Shown here one piece after another: positions 42,336-49,375 of a stretch of DNA of 64,000 nucleotides; position 1 is the stretch's first letter, and each line of letters begins with the position of its first letter. A program made the position numbers and the translations under genes. The stretch spans positions 2,170,001 through 2,234,000 of the forward strand of contig OZ243944.1 in assembly GCA_965214295.1 (NCBI GenBank), read 5' to 3'. The notes beneath the pieces are model-generated. The model was not told the origin of the DNA and ran no database searches. It worked only from the letters and a program-made list of their open reading frames with translations. This DNA is from JAJDUF01 sp965214295 (GTDB lineage: Bacteria; Chloroflexota; UBA11872; UBA12225; JAJDUF01).

Positions 42336-43771
42336 CGTGCCGCCTTTCCCACGGCCGGGGCGCACGGATGGTGGGAGGGGCGGTGCGCCCCGGCCGCGTG
42401 CTCCAGCCCGGCCACCAGGGCCTTGATCTCATCCCGGGTGTTGATCTCCGTGACGCATACCAGCATATGGTGATCGAGGTCCGGATAATAGCGTCCCAAG
42501 TCCAACCCTCCCATGATGCCGCGGTCGAGGAGCACGCGATTGATCTCCGGCACCGGCCGGGGGCAGCGCAGCACAAACTCCTTGCAGTATGGCGCCCCGG
42601 AGACGACGGCATATCCGGCGAGCCGATCACAGCGGGCGGCTGCGTAATGCGCTTTCTGTAGGCTCAAGGTAGCCGCCTCGCGTAGCCCGTGCTTCCCCAA
42701 CTGGCAGAGGTGGATGGTCATACCCAACGCCACCAGGGCCTCGCTGGTGCAGATGTTGGAGGTGGCTCGCTCGCGCCGGATGTGCTGTTCGCGGGTCTGC
42801 AAGGTCAGGACGAACGCTCGGCGCCCGGCCTCGTCCACGGTCGCGCCAACGATCCGGCCGGGTAGCTGGCGGACGTAACGCTGCCGCGCCGCGAATAGGC
42901 CGACTGACGGTCCGCCGAAATCGGGCGGCCATCCCGTCCACTTGCCCTCGCCGACAACGATGTCCGCGCCATAGGCGCCGGGCGGTCGCAGCAAGCCTAG
43001 GGTCAGCGGATCAACCGCTACGACGAGCAGCGCCCCGGCTGCGTGGGCCGCTGCAGCCAGCCCTTCAACCGCTTCCAGCCAGCCCAGGAAGTTCGGCTGC
43101 TGAATGATGATGCAGGCGGTGCGGTCATCCAGAGCATTCGCCAGGTCGGTGCGTCGCTGTAGCGTGCCCTCACCCCGGCCCTCTCCCGCGGGGAGAGGGT
43201 GTGACGGTGGTGCCCAGGCCGGCAGTGCTTCAATAGTGAGGTCTTGGCCGTGGAAGTAGGTGGCGAGCACGTTCCGCGAGAACGGATGCACCGTATCGGC
43301 AACCAGCACGCGCTCGCGCTTCGTCCAGCGGCAGGCCATGAGCGCCGCTTCGGCCAGGGCGGTGGCGCCGTCGTACATCGCCGAGTTGGCCACGTCCATC
43401 CCCGTCAGCTCGCAGACGAGGCTTTGGAACTCGTAGATGGCTTGCAGCGTGCCTTGCGCCACCTCCGGCTGGTAGGGCGTGTACGAGGTCAGAAACTCGC
43501 CGCGGCTCACCAGATGGCCGATGGTACTGGGCGTGAAGTGGCGGTAGGCGCCGGCGCCGAGGAAGCACGGGTAATGATCGAGGTCTCGGTTGCGCGCCGC
43601 TAGACGGCGCATCTCCGTCCAGACCTCCCACTCCGATTGACCCGGCGGCACGTCCAGGTCGGGAAAGCGGTGGGCCGCCGGAATGTCGCTAAACAGGTCG
43701 GCGATGGACGCGACGCCAATCGTGGCGAGCATCTCCTCGCGTTGCGCCTCAGTCGTTGATATGTAGTCCAC
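42332..43771 (-). CDS. gcvPA: Glycine decarboxylase P-protein, subunit 1, with palindromic insert
   Basis: A 479-residue protein, the N-terminal half of the P-protein; it forms the alpha2beta2 enzyme with GcvPB. Family marks: CFLGAGAYRHFTPSTIGHL, FLTSYTPYQPEVAQGTLQ, TGMDVANSAMYDGATA, QQPNFLGWLE. Start is GTG at 43771 with AGGAGG upstream. The segment SHPLPAGEGRGEGTL (about residues 188-202) comes from a family B hairpin (43166-43203) inserted between the IEALPAW and RRTDLANALDDRT parts. The last 20 residues, including HRPSHHPCAPAVG, come from family F copy F5 (42353-42395). It follows the methyltransferase relic and gcvH in the same orientation. Confidence 0.94.
   Translation of the reverse strand: MDYISTTEAQREEMLATIGVASIADLFSDIPAAHRFPDLDVPPGQSEWEVWTEMRRLAARNRDLDHYPCFLGAGAYRHFTPSTIGHLVSRGEFLTSYTPYQPEVAQGTLQAIYEFQSLVCELTGMDVANSAMYDGATALAEAALMACRWTKRERVLVADTVHPFSRNVLATYFHGQDLTIEALPAWAPPSHPLPAGEGRGEGTLQRRTDLANALDDRTACIIIQQPNFLGWLEAVEGLAAAAHAAGALLVVAVDPLTLGLLRPPGAYGADIVVGEGKWTGWPPDFGGPSVGLFAARQRYVRQLPGRIVGATVDEAGRRAFVLTLQTREQHIRRERATSNICTSEALVALGMTIHLCQLGKHGLREAATLSLQKAHYAAARCDRLAGYAVVSGAPYCKEFVLRCPRPVPEINRVLLDRGIMGGLDLGRYYPDLDHHMLVCVTEINTRDEIKALVAGLEHAAGAHRPSHHPCAPAVGKAAR
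42353..42395. repeat. Family F element, copy F5, at the gcvPA 3' end
   Basis: Arms GGCCGGGGCGCAC and GTGCGCCCCGGCC (13 bp, perfect) around GGATGGTGGGAGGGGCG (17 nt). The loop matches that of F2 in the MNT gene except for the last base, whereas the outer arms differ completely. Confidence 0.9.
43166..43203. repeat. Family B hairpin inside gcvPA
   Basis: CCCTCTCCCGCGGGGAGAGGG forms the hairpin, preceded by CCTCACCCCGG as in intergenic copies (for example 59822). It is read in frame in gcvPA. Confidence 0.85.
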
Positions 43772-43968
43772 GTACCCCCCTCCTAGCAGGAGAATGACCC
43801 GCTCACAGCGTCAGCAGGGTCTCAGCGGATAGTCTTGACGCAAGTAGCTTGACGATCTCCCGGTATGCAACGGTAGCGTCAGCTTGCAAGCCTAACATCT
43901 GAGCGACGCCCAAGCAGTCTCGGTACCGGTGGCAGTGGGTCTGGTGAAAAGCTCCAATACCCGAGAGG

Positions 43969-44328
43969 TCACGGTAGTCCCCAACATCGCTTAGTAGCCA
44001 GAGCGATATACTCGCGGGAGCTGTCAATACCCACGGACTTCCGTTGCAGATTTTTGGCTACCAGCATCGTCGTGCCCGTCCCGCAGAACGGGTCCAGCAC
44101 AATCCCGTCCTCGGGGGCAAGTGGCGAGGAGCGGTATTTTGCAGAGGTCTTCCAGGTAGGGAGCGAAATGAAGCTGTCGATTCTGGGTATCCTCCGGGAT
44201 GATATCCCACACGTCGCCCGGCTTGGCACCTTGGGGATGGTAGCGGAGGAAGTAGAAGCCCCGCTGCCGCAGCTCACGCGCTCGCCCGGACACGGCTTCG
44301 GAGTCGGAATGGGTTGCTCGCTGCTCAC
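43969..44328 (-). pseudogene. C-terminal relic of a DNA methyltransferase, frameshifted
   Basis: Two overlapping minus-strand frames each hold part of a beta-class DNA methyltransferase. One gives GDVWDIIPEDTQNRQLHFAP and then PYLEDLCKIPLLA (about 44110-44260); after a one-base shift near 44110 the other continues EDGIVLDPFCGTGTTMLVAK and SVGIDSSREYIALATKR. The parts join into the normal C-terminal end of such enzymes: the DVWxI...HFA segment and motif I DPFxGxGTT. The N-terminal half with the catalytic motif is missing. A further minus-strand frame down to 43803 may be additional debris. The relic lies between gcvH and gcvPA and so is likely to have been inserted into the gcv operon. Confidence 0.75.
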
Positions 44329-44351
44329 GTCACGATGGGAACGACAACCCG

Positions 44352-44738
44352 CTACTCATCCAGCGTGCCGAGAAACTGCTCGTAGCCGTCGGCGTCGAGT
44401 AGCTGCTCCAGCTCGGCGAGGTCCGCCGGCCGGACCTTAATCATCCACCCCTCGCCATACGGCGCTTGGTTCACCAGCTCAGGCTGCTCGGTCAGCGCGT
44501 CGTTGACCGCCTCGACTTCACCGGATAAGGGAGCGTAAAGCTCCGACGAGGCCTTCACCGAGTCAATCACGCCAAACGGATCGAACTGCGCTACTTCGGT
44601 CCCCACGTCGGGCAACTCGATGAACACCACGTCCCCAAGATGATCTTGGGCATAGTCCGTGATGCCGACAACGGCGATAGTGTCCTCCAGGCGCACCCAC
44701 TCGTGCTCCTTGGTGTACCGACAATCCTCCGGGTACAT
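44352..44738 (-). CDS. gcvH: Glycine cleavage system H protein
   Basis: A 128-residue lipoyl carrier that shuttles the aminomethyl group between the P, T and L proteins. The lipoylation site is Lys62 in DSVKASSE, and RYTKEHEWV at the start and GEGWMIKV near the end are conserved. GGAGGAG lies close upstream of the ATG at 44738. It follows gcvT by 41 bp on the same strand and belongs to the same operon. Confidence 0.96.
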   Translation of the reverse strand: MYPEDCRYTKEHEWVRLEDTIAVVGITDYAQDHLGDVVFIELPDVGTEVAQFDPFGVIDSVKASSELYAPLSGEVEAVNDALTEQPELVNQAPYGEGWMIKVRPADLAELEQLLDADGYEQFLGTLDE

Positions 44739-44779
44739 ATACTCCTCCCGCCGGTTAGGGTGTGCGCGGTTCCTGCTAA

Positions 44780-45946
44780 TCAGTGGTGCGCTTCCGGCGC
44801 GTCAGCCTTCCGGCGGCGGCGCCGGCGATAGAACGGTAACGGGACGACCTGCGCCGGGAAGGGACGACCGCGAATCTCGATGTCCAAGGCGGTGCCGGGC
44901 GCGGTGAGCGTTACCGGCACATAGCCCATGCCGATCCCACGTTTCAGTGTTGGCGAGTGTCCGCCGCTGGTCAATCGGCCAACGCGCCGACCCGCGTGCA
45001 AGATCGCGCATTCCTCGCGTGGGACTCCACGCCCGGTCAGGGCCAGCCCCACCAGGCGGCGCTGCACCCCGGCGGCCGCCTGTGCTTCCAAGGCCGCGCT
45101 GCCGACAAACGGTCCCTTCTCGAAGCGGACGATGCGCTCTAGCCCGGCCTCATGTGGCGTAGTCTCCTCGGTCAGCTCGTGACCGTACAGGGCCAGCCCC
45201 GCCTCCAGCCGCAGGGTATCCCGCGCTCCCAGGCCGCACGGTTTCAGGCCGGCCGCCGCCCCCGCGTCGAGGAGAGCGTGCCACACCGTCTCCGCAGCCG
45301 CAGCCGGGACACTCAGCTCGAACCCGTACTCACCCGTATAGCCGGTACGCGAGATGATGACCTCCACCCCGGCAACCGTCCCGTGCATGACTCGATAGCT
45401 GCGTAGTGCCGCCGGGTCCGGCGCACAGACCGCTTGGGCTACGGAACGGGCGCGCGGCCCTTGCAAGGCCAGCAGCGTGCGCTCGGGCGTCAGGCGCAGG
45501 CATTCGACGGGACTCCGCGCTGCCGGACGCTCCGTCGTCTGGGCCTGCGCGGCGATCCAATCCCAGTCGCGGTCGGCGTTCGCCGCGTTGACGACTACAA
45601 AGTAGCCGTCCTGCTCCAGCCGGTAGACGATAATGTCGTCCACCACACCACCGGACGGCAGGCAGAGCAAGGAATACTGCGCCGCTCCAACCTCCAACCG
45701 CGAGACGTCGTGGGTTGTCACCCACTGCAAGAGGGCGAGCGCCCCCGGCCCGGCAAACCGGAACTGCCCCATATGGCCGACATCGAACAGGCCGACCCGC
45801 TGCCGGACGGCCCGATGCTCGGCGAGCACGCCGGTCGGATACTGCACCGGCATCGCATAGCCCGCAAAGGGCACCATACGCGCGCCGGCAGCCACGTGCG
45901 TTGCGTAGAGCGCCGTGTGCTTCAGCGCCGCGTTTTCCCCATTCAT
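44780..45946 (-). CDS. gcvT: Aminomethyltransferase (glycine cleavage T protein)
   Basis: A 388-residue folate-dependent enzyme that transfers the methylene carbon from lipoyl-GcvH to tetrahydrofolate and frees ammonia. Family marks: VPFAGYAMPVQYP, GLFDVGHMGQ (with the catalytic Asp region), SRTGYTGEYGFEL, GARDTLRLEAGLALYGHEL, and GYV near the end. The C-terminus carries an unusual run of Arg and Lys (RRRRRRK). It is the first gene of gcvT-gcvH-gcvPA-gcvPB. No glycine riboswitch was seen in the 168-bp gap to the divergent asparaginase gene. Confidence 0.96.
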   Translation of the reverse strand: MNGENAALKHTALYATHVAAGARMVPFAGYAMPVQYPTGVLAEHRAVRQRVGLFDVGHMGQFRFAGPGALALLQWVTTHDVSRLEVGAAQYSLLCLPSGGVVDDIIVYRLEQDGYFVVVNAANADRDWDWIAAQAQTTERPAARSPVECLRLTPERTLLALQGPRARSVAQAVCAPDPAALRSYRVMHGTVAGVEVIISRTGYTGEYGFELSVPAAAAETVWHALLDAGAAAGLKPCGLGARDTLRLEAGLALYGHELTEETTPHEAGLERIVRFEKGPFVGSAALEAQAAAGVQRRLVGLALTGRGVPREECAILHAGRRVGRLTSGGHSPTLKRGIGMGYVPVTLTAPGTALDIEIRGRPFPAQVVPLPFYRRRRRRKADAPEAHH

Positions 45947-46114
45947 ACAAACCGCCAGGATACCATGTGATACGCCGGGATGCGGAGCAGCGGGGGAGGC
46001 CAGTCAGGGATGAGGGGTGATTCCGCGTGGTACCCTGGCAGTGGGTTCCGGCGCCTGTGCCGCCACTGCCTCTCGTTGCGCCGCACGGGCGAGGCCACCA
46101 ATTGAGACAGGACA

Positions 46115-47125
46115 ATGACCGCAACACCGGATCAACTGCCGCAGGTGCGGCTCATCGCTACCGGCGGCACGATTGCCAGCCGGCCCGACCCACGGACCGG
46201 CGCCGTCGGGCCGGCGGTTGACCCCGCCGAGCTGATTGTCGCTGTGCCGACGCTCGCCGACTACGCAACGGTGACCGGCGAGCCGTTCGCAGCGGTGGCG
46301 AGCTGGAACATGACCCCCGCGATGATGTTCGCGCTGGCACAGCGGCTGGACGCGGTGCTCGCGGACCCCCAGATCGCCGGGGCCGTCGTCACGCACGGCA
46401 CCGACACTGTAGAAGAGACAAGCCTCCTGGTTGATCTGGTGGTGCAGTCCGACAAGCCGGTGTGCTTTGCGGTAGCCCAGCGCCACGCTGCCGCGCCCGG
46501 CGCCGACGGCCCGGCCAACCTGACCGCGGCCGTGCGCGTGGCCGCGTCGTCCGCAGCGCGAGGGCGGGGCGCGATGGTCGTCACGAACGACGAGATTCAC
46601 GCGGCAGTGTCGGTCGTCAAGACGCACAGCACGAACCCGGCCACGTTTGCGTCGCCCGGCCACGGGCCGGCCGGCGTGGTCACTCCAACCGGCGTCCATT
46701 TCGCGGCGTCGGTCAGCCCTCGGCAACCGCTGGTCGTGGAGTGGATCGAGGAGCGGGTGGCACTGGTGAAGCTCGTCACCGGCATGGACGACCGGCTCCT
46801 GCGCTGGCTCGTAGACGACGGTATCGCCGGATTGGTGATCGAAGGATCGGGCGCTGGGAATGTGCCCGGAACGGCGGTGCCGGGGATCAAGTATGCGTTG
46901 GACCGCGGCCTACCGGTGGTACTCACCTCCCGCTGCCACGCCGGCGCGCTCGCCCCAACTTACGGTACACCCGGCGGCGGGCGCACATTGCGGGACATGG
47001 GCGTGATCGCCGGGGGTGAACTCACCGGACCAAAGGCCCGTATCGTGCTGCTGGTGCTGCTCGGCTTGACCCAAGATCACGAGCGTATTCGGCGCCACTT
47101 CGAAGGCGACCGCTATCCGCAGTAG
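46115..47125 (+). CDS. L-asparaginase
   Basis: A 336-residue type I/II-like asparaginase that hydrolyses asparagine to aspartate and ammonia. The first catalytic motif TGGTIAS (about 17-23) and the second VVTHGTDTVEET (Thr-Asp pair about 95-97) are intact, and NDEIHAA follows as usual. There is no signal peptide, so it is cytoplasmic. AGGACA precedes the ATG at 46115. The next gene starts 11 bp after its stop and is probably co-transcribed. It is divergent from gcvT. Confidence 0.92.
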   Translation: MTATPDQLPQVRLIATGGTIASRPDPRTGAVGPAVDPAELIVAVPTLADYATVTGEPFAAVASWNMTPAMMFALAQRLDAVLADPQIAGAVVTHGTDTVEETSLLVDLVVQSDKPVCFAVAQRHAAAPGADGPANLTAAVRVAASSAARGRGAMVVTNDEIHAAVSVVKTHSTNPATFASPGHGPAGVVTPTGVHFAASVSPRQPLVVEWIEERVALVKLVTGMDDRLLRWLVDDGIAGLVIEGSGAGNVPGTAVPGIKYALDRGLPVVLTSRCHAGALAPTYGTPGGGRTLRDMGVIAGGELTGPKARIVLLVLLGLTQDHERIRRHFEGDRYPQ

Positions 47126-47136
47126 AAGTAGGCACG

Positions 47137-48174
47137 ATGGCCAACGGTGAGCCGCCCCTGTTCGGTAGACGCTTCACGATGGTCAGCGTCGTCATCGTCG
47201 TGCTGGGCTTGATCTACCTCGTCTTGCGCTCCGACCCGCAGCTCCGACCCGAGCTCTATCCACCGGAGCCGGTGGCGACCGGCTTGACACACCCACGCGC
47301 ATTGGCGTTCGGGGCGGACGGGCTGCTCTACGTCGCCGAGGCGGGCAACGGCGGCCAGACGAGCGGCCAGGTGAGCCGGATTACGGCGGCGGGCCGGGCC
47401 GAGGTGATCGCGACGGGCCTACCATCGAATCCTGAGCGTGGTCGGCTGCGCCCGGCCGGACCTAGCTCGCTTTGGCCGCTGGACAGCGCCTTGCTGGTTG
47501 CCACCGGGTCTGCGGACGACGCGCTGCTCCGCGTGCGGCGCCAGCAGCCCAGTGTGCCGGCCACGGACCTGCGGGCTGCATTCGCCAAGGTCGGGCTGAC
47601 CGGCACGCTGGCGCCGCTCGGTCTGGTGGGCGACGGGACACACGTGGTTGTCCTGGAGGCGGTGAGTGCGACCCTGGTGCGGCTCGACCTGCGCGAGCCG
47701 GACAACCCGCAGCCAACGGTCGTCGGGCGGCTCCCGGCCGGCGTCAACGCGCTGAACATGGCGCCAAGTGCCGACGGGGGGTGGCTGGTGGTGGACTTCG
47801 GCCCCATCCCCTACGAGCAAGGCAGCGGTGCCGTCTGGCACGTCAGTCCTACGGGACAAGTGGAGCGCGTAGTGGAGGGCTTGACGATGCCCGTGGACGT
47901 GACGACCGGCGCCGCCGGCGAGCTGTATGTCGTGGAGCTTTCCGCCTTCTACAACCGCCGCACCGACCGCTTCACGCCCGGCACCGGTCGCGTGATCTTG
48001 GCCAGGACCGAGGGTGCCCGGCCGATGCTGAACGACTTGGACTTTCCGACAGCGATTGTGCGCGGCGCCGACAACAACCTGTATTTTACGACGCACGGGG
48101 CGTTCGGTGAGCCGGGGAACGGAGGCATCTGGCGTATTCCGGCCCGTACCGGTTTCACCACCGTCACGCCCTAA
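47137..48174 (+). CDS. ScyD/ScyE-like NHL beta-propeller protein, membrane-anchored
   Basis: A 345-residue protein with one N-terminal membrane segment (about 15-31, VVIVVLGLIYLVL) and an extracytoplasmic six-bladed propeller. Blade motifs include THPRALAFGADGLLYVAEAG, LTMPVDVTTGAAGELYVVE and GGIWRI at the end, resembling the ScyD/ScyE family named from cyanobacterial scytonemin clusters. No catalytic residues are evident; a binding or lactonase-like role is possible. It starts 11 bp after the asparaginase gene, so the two form an operon without an obvious link. Confidence 0.78.
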   Translation: MANGEPPLFGRRFTMVSVVIVVLGLIYLVLRSDPQLRPELYPPEPVATGLTHPRALAFGADGLLYVAEAGNGGQTSGQVSRITAAGRAEVIATGLPSNPERGRLRPAGPSSLWPLDSALLVATGSADDALLRVRRQQPSVPATDLRAAFAKVGLTGTLAPLGLVGDGTHVVVLEAVSATLVRLDLREPDNPQPTVVGRLPAGVNALNMAPSADGGWLVVDFGPIPYEQGSGAVWHVSPTGQVERVVEGLTMPVDVTTGAAGELYVVELSAFYNRRTDRFTPGTGRVILARTEGARPMLNDLDFPTAIVRGADNNLYFTTHGAFGEPGNGGIWRIPARTGFTTVTP

Positions 48175-48187
48175 GCCGTTCTCCCGA

Positions 48188-48219
48188 CCGTCCTCTGTGT
48201 CCTGTCCGTCCATGTTCAT
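48188..48219. repeat. Family E repeat, intergenic copy
   Basis: On the minus strand it reads ATGAACATGGACGGACAGGA and then CACAGAGGACGG. The matching copy in hsdM (50121-50152) differs at only about five of 32 positions. Confidence 0.75.
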
Positions 48220-48267
48220 TAGCAGTTTTACATCGATGCATAGGATGGACAGGATTGAGCATACAGG

Positions 48268-48645
48268 CTACAGCACTCGCCACCAGGGCGCGGCGAGCAC
48301 GTCGGGGGCGATCCACTCGATTGCGTCGCCGGTGAGCAGGAATTGGCCGGGCCGGCGCTGTCGGTCGATGGCACGCTTCACCGCGTGCAGTAGATCAGGC
48401 TCGCGCTGCACCTCGTCCAGCGTGACCGGCTGGGCGCCGCCCACGAGCGCATCGGGATCGCGCCGCGCCACGTCGAGCACGTCCAGATCGTCGAGGGAGA
48501 GGAAGCGCCGCGTGCCCGGTGTCAACTCCTGGGCCAGGGTGCTCTTGCCGGTCTGGCGTGCGCCCGTCACTACCACGGCAGGCATGACGCCGAGACGGTC
48601 GGTGAGACTGGGGACCACCAGGCGGGGGAGCGTGCGATTATTCAT
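48268..48645 (-). pseudogene. N-terminal fragment of a DUF4143-type AAA ATPase
   Basis: About 125 residues that match the start of the large AAA ATPase/DUF4143 family (normally about 400 residues). Walker A is GARQTGKST and Walker B region VTLDEVQREP; the frame then reaches LLTGDAIEWI, where the sensor 1 strand would be, and stops. The rest of the ATPase and the C-terminal domain are absent. The break lies next to a family E repeat at 48188. The start could be 48645 or 48663. It is probably not functional. Confidence 0.7.
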
Positions 48646-48702
48646 ACCATGAATGATATTCATTCACGCCATGAATGGCAATCTGATGCAGTTATCCTTT
48701 TT

Positions 48703-48794
48703 GTCGGCATCAGGATTGTCAGGATGAGCGGATTAGCGGGATGGAGGGGCGTATATCCGGCTCATCTCTCAATCCAGTCCATCCTGATGCTGAC
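48703..48794. repeat. Family D element D1
   Basis: About 92 bp with ends GTCGGCATCAGGAT and ATCCTGATGCTGAC (one mismatch), and the inner CAGGATGAGCGGATTAGCGG typical of the family. It overlaps the 3' end of the GxxExxY gene and encodes its last residues and stop. Copies D2-D4 are at 49193, 49282 and 51397. Confidence 0.8.
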
Positions 48795-49176
48795 GATTCA
48801 CCCTCGGCACTTTGTCGTTGAATATCCGTTTCCATTCGAGGCTGTTTGCGCCGAAGTTGATTAAGAGCCCGATATCAAAGCCGTAAGCCACTACGTAGTT
48901 CTTAGCTTGCGCGAGGTGAATGTCCTCCAGAACAGTTATCGCCTTCAACTCGACTACTACCTGATTAGCTATGATGAAGTCCGCTCTGCGCGTGCCAACT
49001 TCGATGCCTTCATAGTAGATAGGTTGTTCCACCTCGCGACCGAAATCTATTCCGGCCTGATCCATCTCGATAGCGAGACATCGCTGATAGATGACTTCTT
49101 GAAATCCGTTGCCAAGTGTGTTGTGTACTTTCATGGCGCAGCCGATGATTTGGTAGGTTAGGTTATCTTTTATCAT
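48769..49176 (-). CDS. GxxExxY protein (PD-(D/E)XK-like)
   Basis: A 135-residue protein with the GFQEVIYQRCLAIEM pattern (Gly-x2-Glu-x2-Tyr) that names the family, followed by RRADFIIANQVVVELKAI, a D...E-x-K nuclease-like core, and LAQAKNYVVAYGFDIGLLINF. The family has a restriction-endonuclease-like fold and no settled function. The ATG at 49176 follows AAGGA; the upstream frame to 49200 belongs to element D2. The last residues (VNRQHQDGLD) and the TGA stop come from element D1, so the protein is framed by repeats on both sides. It sits beside the type I restriction genes. Confidence 0.83.
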   Translation of the reverse strand: MIKDNLTYQIIGCAMKVHNTLGNGFQEVIYQRCLAIEMDQAGIDFGREVEQPIYYEGIEVGTRRADFIIANQVVVELKAITVLEDIHLAQAKNYVVAYGFDIGLLINFGANSLEWKRIFNDKVPRVNRQHQDGLD

Positions 49177-49192
49177 GCTGCGCGTCCTTTTT

Positions 49193-49373
49193 GTCTGCAT
49201 CAGGATTTTCGGGATGAGCGGATTAGCGGGATGGAGGGGCGTGTATCCGGCTCAACCTTCAATCCGGGCCATCCTGCTTTTGTCAGTATCAGGATTTTCA
49301 GGATTAGAGGATTGTCAGGATGGAGGGCATCTATCCGGCTCATCTCTCAATCCAGTCCATCCTGATGCTGACA
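49193..49373. repeat. Family D elements D2 and D3, head to tail
   Basis: D2 (49193-49280) and D3 (49282-49373) are adjacent copies of the roughly 90-bp element with CAGGATTTTC.GGAT and GTATCCGGCTCA inside. D3 ends ATCCTGATGCTGAC directly before the hsdM stop codon region. Confidence 0.8.
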
Positions 49374-49375
49374 AC

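Noticed and set aside
45947..46114. Glycine riboswitch upstream of gcvT
   Set aside because: The divergent gap is short and I saw none of the conserved glycine aptamer pieces.
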